Positions 1-4,667 of a stretch of DNA of 5,297 nucleotides are shown here, piece by piece. The stretch covers positions 1 through 5,297 of the forward strand of contig ONYB01000033.1 in the NCBI GenBank assembly GCA_900321895.1, in the 5' to 3' direction. Source of the DNA: an uncultured Brachyspira sp. (GTDB lineage Bacteria; Cyanobacteriota; Vampirovibrionia; Gastranaerophilales; Gastranaerophilaceae). Both the position numbers and the translations under genes were made by a program. The first letter of the stretch is position 1, and the number at the start of each line of letters is the position of its first letter. The notes beneath the pieces are model-generated. The model did not search any database and had not been told where the DNA came from. It was given only the letters and a program-made list of their open reading frames with translations.

Positions 1-626
1 CCTGCAATAACCGTTACCATATTAGACGGAGTGTACCACGTGTTGTAGAAATTCATGATTTCATCACGGTGAATTGTTTCGATAATATTTTTTGTCCCGA
101 TAACTTTTCTTTTGTACGGGTGTGAGGAGTACAAAAGCCCGACTAAGTTGTCATAAACCACATGGTTTGGCGAATTCTCGTCCTTAGAAATTTCTTCCAA
201 AACGACTTTGCGTTCTTTTTCAAGTTCTTTTCTCGGTACGAGCGGGTTAAGCAACATATCGGCGTGAAGTTCAAGAGCTTCATCAAAATATTTTGATGGA
301 ATAGTTATATAATAGTGGGTGTAATCCTTGCTGGTTGCGGCGTTTGTAATTCCACCCTTTGACTCGAGCATTTTGTCAAATTCGCCCGGAGCGTGATTTT
401 TTGAGCCCTTAAAAAACAAGTGTTCCAAAAAGTGAGCGACGCCGTTGTTGGTGTCGTTTTCGTTGATTGAGCCTGTTTTAATCCATGTGTCCATAGTGAC
501 AATCGGGTTTGAGCGAACCTCTTTTATTACGACGGTTTGTCCGTTGTCGAGAGTGTAAACGCATTCAGCGGCGAGTGCAAAGTTCCCGCAGAGTACAAGT
601 GCCAAAATAATTATAACTTTTCTCAT
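1..626 (-). CDS. M16 family zinc metalloprotease (insulinase/processing-peptidase type), N-terminal part, cut by window edge
   Basis: About 208 residues are visible; the C-terminal part lies beyond the left edge. Residues 1-20 form a Sec signal peptide: Lys/Arg at positions 2-3, a hydrophobic stretch VIIILALVL, then the cleavage-like end FALA|AE, so the enzyme is likely exported. Cys13 is not in a proper lipobox (Leu before it). The M16 zinc motif HxxEH appears as HFLEH (His65, Glu68 as catalytic base, His69). The third zinc ligand should be Glu144 or Glu145 in VVLEEI, about 76 residues later as in the family. The preceding G-x-x-N-A-x-T-x-x-D-x-T-x-Y segment (residues 92-105) is also typical. 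Known members cut peptides or unfolded proteins inside a clamshell of two M16 halves; the substrate here is unknown. ATG at 629 is also possible, but AGGGG lies only 2 bases before it and 5 before the ATG at 626. The gene follows tsf on the same strand but sits behind a terminator, so it is probably a separate unit. Confidence 0.93.
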   Translation of the reverse strand, partial: MRKVIIILALVLCGNFALAAECVYTLDNGQTVVIKEVRSNPIVTMDTWIKTGSINENDTNNGVAHFLEHLFFKGSKNHAPGEFDKMLESKGGITNAATSKDYTHYYITIPSKYFDEALELHADMLLNPLVPRKELEKERKVVLEEISKDENSPNHVVYDNLVGLLYSSHPYKRKVIGTKNIIETIHRDEIMNFYNTWYTPSNMVTVIA

Positions 627-659
627 CATATCCCCTTTTAAATAATAATCTGTATTTAT

Positions 660-687
660 ATAATACTATAAAGGAAAATTTTGAAAA
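660..687 (-). promoter_or_regulatory. Possible sigma-70 type promoter for the M16 protease gene
   Basis: Read on the minus strand, TTTTCA (687-682) and TATTAT (665-660) are separated by 16 bases and lie between the tsf terminator and the protease start. The region is very AT-rich, so such matches arise easily. The placement after a terminator is the main support. Confidence 0.35.
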
Positions 688-723
688 TAGTATATATGGA
701 CAATAGGTTATAAATTTTTTTAC

Positions 724-763
724 AAAAAAGAGGGCTGATTTATTAATTTAATCAGTCCTCTTT
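724..763 (-). terminator. Intrinsic terminator of the rpsB-tsf operon
   Basis: The arms 750-763 and 727-740 form a 14-base-pair stem with a single mismatch around a 9-base loop. On the minus strand the stem runs straight into a TTTTTT tract (729-724). It begins about 20 bases after the tsf stop codon. On the plus strand the mismatch becomes a G-U pair, but the flanking sequence has no equally good U-tract and no plus-strand gene ends here, so the minus direction is preferred. Confidence 0.85.
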
Positions 764-783
764 CTAATTTTGCGGGTTATTGA

Positions 784-1647
784 CTAACCTTTAACTTGGC
801 TCATAACTTCTTCTGCGAAGTTGTCTTGACGTTTTTCAAGACCTTCACCAAGAACAAATCTTGAGAATTTTTCGATTGTCAATTTACCTTCAATCAACTG
901 ACCAACAGTTACGTCAGGGTTTTTAACAAACGGTTGTTCAAGAAGAACACGGCTTGCGATAATCTTGTTAACTCTGCCTTCAACGATTTTTGGTCTGATT
1001 GCTTCAGGTTTTTTCAAGATATCTTCTTTACCCATTTCGATTTCTGTTTCATGGTCGATTACAGATTGAGGAATCTCGTTTCTTGAAATGAATTCAGGAG
1101 CGTTTGATGCGATGTGCAAGCAAATGTCGTTCATCAATTCATCGTCTTTTTTGTCAGTTTTAATCAAAACACCGATTTTGCCGTTGTGGATGTAAGTTGC
1201 AGTGTTGCCTTCATAACGAACAAATCTTCTAAAAGTGATTTTTTCGCCGATTGAAGCGATTTTTTCTTTGATAACTTCAGAGATTGCTTTACCGCATTTA
1301 GGGCAAGTTGAAGCCAAAAGTGCGTCGTTATCGGCAGGGTTAGTTTCAGCAACCATTTGTGCCAAACCTGAAGTCAATTCTTTGAATTCATCGTTTTTAG
1401 CAACGAAGTCAGTTTCGCAGTTAACTTCAACCATAGCACCGCAGCTATCGCTTACGAAAGATGCGATTAAGCCTTCAGCTGCAATTCTACCCATTTTTTT
1501 ATCGGCAGAAGCCATACCTTTTTGGCGAAGAACTTCCATTGCTTTTTCCATATCACCGTCAGTTTCAACTAATGCTTTTTTTGCATCCATCATGCCTGCA
1601 CCGGTCTTGTCACGGAGTTCTTTTACCATTTGAGCTGTAATGTTCAT
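784..1647 (-). CDS. tsf: Translation elongation factor Ts (EF-Ts)
   Basis: EF-Ts is the cytoplasmic nucleotide-exchange factor that releases GDP from EF-Tu. The 287-residue protein has the full family layout. An N-terminal UBA-like domain (about 1-55) carries the signature ELRDKTGAGMMDAKKAL and DGDMEKAMEVLRQKG. The core then carries TDFVAKND at 79-86, where Asp80 and Phe81 match the pair that disturbs the Mg2+ site of EF-Tu in E. coli. The C-terminal half has the usual core pattern GKIGVLI (156-162), HIAS.AP (178-184) and LLEQPFVKNPDVTVGQLI (235-252). Length is normal. The start ATG is supported by AAAGGAGAG (1662-1654) 7-8 bases upstream. It follows rpsB by 99 bases on the same strand, the standard bacterial pair. 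An oddity is a Cys-Pro-Lys-Cys motif at 115-118, in a place where I recall no cysteine pair in familiar EF-Ts proteins. Confidence 0.98.
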   Translation of the reverse strand: MNITAQMVKELRDKTGAGMMDAKKALVETDGDMEKAMEVLRQKGMASADKKMGRIAAEGLIASFVSDSCGAMVEVNCETDFVAKNDEFKELTSGLAQMVAETNPADNDALLASTCPKCGKAISEVIKEKIASIGEKITFRRFVRYEGNTATYIHNGKIGVLIKTDKKDDELMNDICLHIASNAPEFISRNEIPQSVIDHETEIEMGKEDILKKPEAIRPKIVEGRVNKIIASRVLLEQPFVKNPDVTVGQLIEGKLTIEKFSRFVLGEGLEKRQDNFAEEVMSQVKG

Positions 1648-1672
1648 TTAATTCTCTCCTTTATATTGAGCG

Positions 1673-1734
1673 AAAGGTGAAAGGGAAGTTTGCCTTTATA
1701 TTAAAGGACTTTTCACCCTTCACTTTTCACCTTT
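1673..1734 (-). repeat. Imperfect 62-base inverted repeat with 7-base tandem repeats in the rpsB-tsf spacer
   Basis: The outer arms 1673-1682 and 1725-1734 are perfect 10-base complements (AAAGGTGAAA / TTTCACCTTT). Nested inside is a 6-bp stem CCTTTA-TAT-TAAAGG (1693-1707), extended across a 3-base bulge by AAGT (1686-1689) with ACTT (1708-1711); GGG (1683-1685) can also meet CCC (1716-1718). The right arm consists of tandem heptamers TTTCACC (1711-1717), CTTCACT (1718-1724) and TTTCACC (1725-1731). There is no U-tract after it on the minus strand, so it does not look like a terminator. In the mRNA it may be a processing or stability element that sets tsf output relative to rpsB, or it may be a dispersed intergenic repeat; both ideas are inference. 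Confidence 0.7.
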
Positions 1735-1746
1735 TACAAATAGTGT

Positions 1747-2526
1747 CTATTCAGCAGTTACTTCTGCTTTTTCTTCAACGTTAACGCCGGCATCTTCAGC
1801 TTTAATTTCCTCAATTTTAGCTTTTTGGTTAGCGTTATTTTCTTTTAATTGTTTGCCTTCCATAACAGCGTCAGCAAGTTTAGAAGTGATTAACTTGATT
1901 GAACGGATAGCATCATCGTTACCTGGGATGATGTAGTCAATTCCGTCCGGGTTAGCGTTTGTATCAGCAAGGCAGATTACAGGAATGTTAAGTTTGTTAG
2001 CTTCCTGAATAGCGATTAATTCTTTACCTTGGTCAATGATGAAGATTAAATCAGGCAATCCTCTCATATCCTTGATACCGCCTAATGTTTTGCTTAATTT
2101 GCCGAGTTGTCTGTTCAACTGAGCGATTTCTTTTTTAGGTAATTTTTCAGCATGTCCTGAAGAAATGAATTCTTCCATTTCTTTCAATTTATTAACACGA
2201 CCTCTGATAGTTTCAAAGTTAGTAAGCATACCACCTAACCATCTTCTGTTGATGTAGTATGCACCTGATCTTTTAGCTTCTTCTGCTACAACTTCGGCAG
2301 CTTGTTTTTTTGTACCTACGAAAAGAATGTTTTTACCTTTAGCAGCGTATTCTCTAACAACTGCGTAAGCTGCATCCAACAAGTCAGATGTTTTACGCAA
2401 GTCGATAACATAAATACCGTTTCTTGCACCGTAAATATACGGTTTCATTTTTGGGTTCCATCTTTGTGTTTGGTGTCCGAAGTGAACGCCTGCTTCTAAA
2501 AGTTCAATCATAGATGCTGTTGGCAT
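1747..2526 (-). CDS. rpsB: 30S ribosomal protein S2
   Basis: S2 is an essential protein of the small ribosomal subunit, bound late between head and body of the 30S. The 259-residue product starts MPTASMIELLEAGVHFGH (first S2 signature), continues with QRWNPKMKPYIYGARNG, has YINRRWLGGMLTNFETI (91-107), the second signature LPDLIFIID (157-165), and NPDGIDYIIPGNDDAIRSIKL (192-212), all hallmark S2 segments. A Glu/Lys-rich tail (about 226-259) is a common variable extension. The reading frame stays open upstream to a GTG at 2652, but the start was set at 2526 because AAGGAG stands 7 bases before this ATG and the S2 homology begins there. It is the first gene of the rpsB-tsf operon. Its predicted leader is long and repeat-rich, which leaves room for autoregulation by S2 as known in other bacteria, though no known S2-leader structure was recognised. 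Confidence 0.98.
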   Translation of the reverse strand: MPTASMIELLEAGVHFGHQTQRWNPKMKPYIYGARNGIYVIDLRKTSDLLDAAYAVVREYAAKGKNILFVGTKKQAAEVVAEEAKRSGAYYINRRWLGGMLTNFETIRGRVNKLKEMEEFISSGHAEKLPKKEIAQLNRQLGKLSKTLGGIKDMRGLPDLIFIIDQGKELIAIQEANKLNIPVICLADTNANPDGIDYIIPGNDDAIRSIKLITSKLADAVMEGKQLKENNANQKAKIEEIKAEDAGVNVEEKAEVTAE

Positions 2527-2533
2527 CGGTTTT

Positions 2534-2539
2534 CTCCTT
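2534..2539 (-). promoter_or_regulatory. Ribosome binding site deciding the rpsB start
   Basis: AAGGAG on the minus strand lies 7 bases before ATG 2526. It rules against the longer in-frame reading from GTG 2652, whose extra 42 residues come from the repeat-rich leader and resemble no S2 extension. Confidence 0.85.
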
Positions 2540-2604
2540 ATATTAATGTATTGTACTACGGGCTGTAAAGTTTCATCCGTCTTGGGGTTTGTTTGGTTTG
2601 TCCT

Positions 2605-2662
2605 GCTCGGGTCGTGACCGGCTCGGGATTGTGACACGCTTGGGGATTGCACTCTGCTTGGG
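2605..2662. repeat. Four degenerate 16-18 base tandem repeats in the rpsB leader
   Basis: The motif GCTYGGG recurs at 2605, 2621, 2638 and 2656 on the plus strand, each followed by similar bases (for example GGGTCGTGAC, GGGATTGTGAC, GGGGATTGCA). Spacing is 16, 17 and 18 bases. The last unit forms the first bases of the larger tandem repeat, so the two repeat families overlap and may share an origin. Confidence 0.6.
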
Positions 2663-2776
2663 TTTCAGCTCATCGCCTGCCGCCCTTTTTCTTGGTCGCC
2701 CCTTTTCTGCCACCTCTGCCTGGGTTTCAGCTCATCGCCTGCTGCCCTTTTTCTTGGTCGCCACATTTACTGCCAC
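2652..2776. repeat. Two tandem copies of a 62-63 bp GC-rich repeat
   Basis: Copy 1 is 2652-2713 and copy 2 is 2714-2776. Over the first 49 bases they differ at only two positions (T/C at 2658/2720 and C/T at 2681/2743); a few more differences and one inserted base follow, then both end in TGCCAC. A short start of a third copy (CCTGCCTG) follows at 2777. Copy 1 is about 58% G+C and has only three A on the plus strand, unlike the surrounding DNA. Because the unit is not a multiple of three and reading frames differ between copies, it is not coding. It lies inside the predicted rpsB leader, so the transcript would carry two purine-rich, U-poor units. Function unknown. Confidence 0.9.
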
Positions 2777-2842
2777 CCTGCCTGACCTTCCGCCCAACCC
2801 GCCCAATCGGACTAGGGCTGAACCTATCAAACATAAACAGCC

Positions 2843-2860
2843 AATAATATAATAATATAA
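2843..2860. repeat. Short AT-rich tract of ATAAT units
   Basis: AATAATATAATAATATAA is built from repeated AATAAT/ATA units and covers the predicted rpsB -10 region. It may help melt the DNA; it also makes the exact -10 position uncertain. Confidence 0.6.
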
Positions 2861-2876
2861 AAACGGTTGATTGCAA
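2849..2876 (-). promoter_or_regulatory. Probable sigma-70 type promoter for rpsB-tsf
   Basis: On the minus strand TTGCAA (2876-2871) and TATTAT (2854-2849) are 16 bases apart, with a purine start expected near G at 2842. It is the best match in the divergent region and directly precedes the GC-rich leader. Neighbouring AT repeats (2843-2860) allow the -10 element to be shifted by a few bases. Confidence 0.5.
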
Positions 2877-2936
2877 ATAATTGTTGCCGGATGTAAAGGA
2901 ATTTTGCGTTGTCGGGGTTGGGGGTTAACATTTTTA

Positions 2937-2965
2937 TTGCCTAATGAAATTTTTCGTATTAAAAT
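2937..2965 (+). promoter_or_regulatory. Probable promoter of the unknown-protein/asparaginase operon
   Basis: TTGCCT (2937-2942) and TAAAAT (2960-2965, five of six consensus bases) are 17 bases apart. Transcription would begin near 2972, just before the GGAGG ribosome binding site. It overlaps the in-frame ATG at 2944, which would then not be part of the mRNA, and so fits the GTG start at 2986. Confidence 0.5.
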
Positions 2966-2972
2966 ATGGAGC

Positions 2973-2977
2973 GGAGG
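2973..2977 (+). promoter_or_regulatory. Ribosome binding site deciding the start at GTG 2986
   Basis: GGAGG lies 8 bases before an in-frame GTG at 2986. The upstream in-frame ATG at 2944 has no purine-rich site in front of it, so the GTG start is favoured. Confidence 0.75.
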
Positions 2978-2985
2978 TTTTGAGA

Positions 2986-3723
2986 GTGAAGAGAAATTTG
3001 TTCAAACTTTTTATTTCTAAAGTAATTGATTACCCGCTTTGGGTGAAACAGGCTATTTTCCGTAAATTGTACAGCGATATGGAGGAAAACGACAGTGCCG
3101 ATGAGGTTATCAATTCTCCTGATAAAATTTATGCACTTTTTGAGCCTGTGATAACTTTTCAGGGCGAGAGTGAGTTGAGAGATAAAAAGAATTGGTTAGA
3201 TAATAATATTTATAACTTTTTGAGGCTGTGTCGTGACAATTACAGCCTTTTGGAAATTTCTCTGAATACTTTTTTGTCGCTTGAGGAAACCTCAAAACTA
3301 TTTATGTTTTGTATTGAACAAGGTTATATAGAAAAACCATTGAACAAAATGGCTTATGCCGTTGGCGGTTTTATTTCGGGGAAGTTCAGGACAGGCGAAT
3401 ATTTTCTTGAAAAAGGCTCGATTACAAAATCTCAACTTGAGGATGTTTTAGAAATTTCCAAATATCAAAACCGTTCTACAGGTGAAGTTTTGGTCGAAGA
3501 AAATCTTGTTTCAAAAGACGAAATCCGCAGATTGTTTATTTTTAAAGATGATGCGAAAAAGAGATTTATTTTAAACTCAAACGTTTATCCGACAAAAACC
3601 GAAATGCAGATTTCAGAAAAAGAAAAATTTGAAAACGAGATTAAAAAACTGAAATCCGAAAATGAGGTTTTGAAGAACAGAATGGGACAGTTATTAAAGT
3701 TAGTGAGCGTGAAAAATGATTAG
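2986..3723 (+). CDS. Uncharacterised protein with winged-helix-like, GspE/MshE N-terminal-like and coiled-coil parts
   Basis: I do not recognise this 245-residue protein as a named family. It has no signal peptide or membrane segment and is probably cytoplasmic. Residues 75-117 (NIYNFLRLCRDNYSLLEISL..., LSLEETSKLFMFCIEQGYIE) follow the pattern 'few residues, EI..., L-S-x-E-E-x-x-x-x-x-x-x-x-x-G-x-I', as in small winged helices. Residues 132-196 match the repeated pattern of GspE/MshE N-terminal domains: first half GEYFLEKGSITKSQLEDVLE, second half TGEVLVEENLVSKDEIRRLF. In pilus and secretion ATPases, and in c-di-GMP-binding MshE proteins, such domains regulate or dock; ligand binding here is not shown. 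Residues about 212-242 form a charged leucine heptad coiled coil (KLKSENEVLKNRMGQLLKL), suggesting oligomerisation. The GTG start is chosen over ATG 2944 because of GGAGG. Its end overlaps the asparaginase start by 8 bases, so the two are co-translated. No ATPase domain is present, so it is not itself a pilus motor. Confidence 0.85.
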   Translation: MKRNLFKLFISKVIDYPLWVKQAIFRKLYSDMEENDSADEVINSPDKIYALFEPVITFQGESELRDKKNWLDNNIYNFLRLCRDNYSLLEISLNTFLSLEETSKLFMFCIEQGYIEKPLNKMAYAVGGFISGKFRTGEYFLEKGSITKSQLEDVLEISKYQNRSTGEVLVEENLVSKDEIRRLFIFKDDAKKRFILNSNVYPTKTEMQISEKEKFENEIKKLKSENEVLKNRMGQLLKLVSVKND

Positions 3724-4663
3724 AACCCCTGAATTATTGGTGGAATATAAACGTGACGGACTTGTCGAACAAGAACATTACGGATATATAATGCTCTGTG
3801 ATAGAGAAAGAATTATTGAGTCGAGCGGTGAAAGTGCAAATTATCCGTTTTTCTTGCGTTCGTGTGCAAAACCTCTACAGGCAAGTTTGATGATTGATTA
3901 CGGCATGGACAAGGAATTCGATTTGACCGAGGAGGAAATCGCTTTTTGTTGTGCATCTCATGCGGGCGAAAAAGTTCATACACGTGTCGCTGACGGTCTG
4001 ATTGAAAAATTTTGCATAAAAGAAAGTGATTTGAAATGCGGAATTCACGAACCGCTTTCCAAAACAGAGAGAAAATCAATGCTTTTGTCAGGTGACAAGG
4101 TTCGATTGGTGCACAATAATTGCTCGGGAAAACACCTTTTTATGCTGGGTTTGTGCAGGATGAACGGTTGGAACTTAAAAACTTATGACGAGCTCAAGCA
4201 TCCGTTGCAACAAGAAATTAAAAAGAAAATATATTCACTTTGCGAACTTAAAAAAGAATACCCGATTACAAAAGACGGGTGCGGAGTTCCGATACATTCG
4301 ATGCCGCTTTTCAATATGGTAAAAGGGTATTTGAACCTGTTTCTTGACCCGAAATACGAAAAAATCAAGCAGGCGTTTTTGAACCAACCGTACTTGATTG
4401 GCGGAGAAGACAGAACCGATACAAAATTGATTTACAATTCGGAAGGATTGGTTGCAAAAGTCGGTGCAGGCGGGCTTTGTATCGTTGTGAATACAAAAAC
4501 CGAAGAAGGTTTAATTGTAAAAATTTGTGATTGCGATATGAAGGCTCGAGAACTCGTTGTAATTGACAGTTTGAACAATCTTCACTGGGCTGAAATCAAC
4601 GCAGATCACACAATAAAAACTCTTCATGGTGATATTGTGGGCGAGATAGTTACCCATTTGTAA
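3716..4663 (+). CDS. L-asparaginase, zinc-type asparaginase II family (Rhizobium etli inducible class)
   Basis: This enzyme should hydrolyse L-asparagine to L-aspartate and ammonia in the cytoplasm; no signal peptide is present. The 315-residue length is close to that of the family. Its key residues line up with the Rhizobium etli inducible enzyme ReAV with an offset of 0-1: the paired Ser-Lys in RSCAKPLQ (Ser49, Lys52), the zinc-binding Cys136 and Lys139 in HNNCSGKH, and Cys189 in DGCGVP. Other family segments are CASHAGEKVHT (79-89), GGEDRTDT (about 233-240) and KVGAGGLC near residue 250. It is unrelated in fold to the E. coli AnsA/AnsB enzymes. The ATG overlaps the previous gene's stop by 8 bases and has no strong ribosome binding site of its own, indicating translational coupling. 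Neither transporter nor asparagine regulator is seen nearby. The family assignment is firm; substrate preference is inferred from it. Confidence 0.95.
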   Translation: MIRTPELLVEYKRDGLVEQEHYGYIMLCDRERIIESSGESANYPFFLRSCAKPLQASLMIDYGMDKEFDLTEEEIAFCCASHAGEKVHTRVADGLIEKFCIKESDLKCGIHEPLSKTERKSMLLSGDKVRLVHNNCSGKHLFMLGLCRMNGWNLKTYDELKHPLQQEIKKKIYSLCELKKEYPITKDGCGVPIHSMPLFNMVKGYLNLFLDPKYEKIKQAFLNQPYLIGGEDRTDTKLIYNSEGLVAKVGAGGLCIVVNTKTEEGLIVKICDCDMKARELVVIDSLNNLHWAEINADHTIKTLHGDIVGEIVTHL

Positions 4664-4667
4664 ATCG

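Larger units (their letters stand above)
2527..2842 (-). other. Predicted long 5' leader of rpsB mRNA
   Basis: About 316 bases lie between the predicted transcription start (near 2842) and the rpsB ATG. No credible gene occurs here on either strand. The stretch holds, in transcript order, a possible 5'-terminal hairpin (GGCTG at 2842-2838 with CAGCC at 2820-2816), the 62-63 bp tandem repeat, the degenerate 17-base repeats and the ribosome binding site. The unit is a prediction based on the promoter call; if transcription starts nearer to rpsB, the repeats would simply be intergenic. Confidence 0.45.

Noticed and set aside
305..502. Minus-strand 65-codon open reading frame within the protease gene
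   Set aside because: It is a shifted frame of the M16 coding sequence, which carries the catalytic HFLEH motif in the correct frame.
1235..1633. Plus-strand open reading frame of 132 codons opposite tsf
   Set aside because: It is an antisense shadow of the conserved EF-Ts gene with no ribosome binding site or recognisable family.
2527..2652. N-terminal extension of S2 by 42 residues to a GTG start
   Set aside because: S2 homology and a strong ribosome binding site both point to ATG 2526, and the extension is translated repeat DNA.
2663..2679. Hammerhead-ribozyme-like motif (GATGAG...GAAAC) on the minus strand in each 62-bp repeat
   Set aside because: The full CUGANGA core is absent (reads GCGATGA) and only two bases separate it from GAAAC, so stem II cannot form.
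2647..2847. Second plus-strand open reading frame of 66 codons in the same repeats
   Set aside because: It is another frame of the same repeat DNA. Two overlapping frames open at once reflect the rarity of A on this strand, hence few stop codons.
2589..2852. Plus-strand open reading frame of 87 codons across the repeat region
   Set aside because: It changes frame relative to the 62-63 bp repeat, has skewed low-complexity composition, lacks a ribosome binding site and reads out of the rpsB leader in antisense.
2914..2924. Two G-runs (GGGGTTGGGGG) resembling a quadruplex or telomere-like motif
   Set aside because: Only two runs are present; four are needed for an intramolecular quadruplex, and there is no repeat array.
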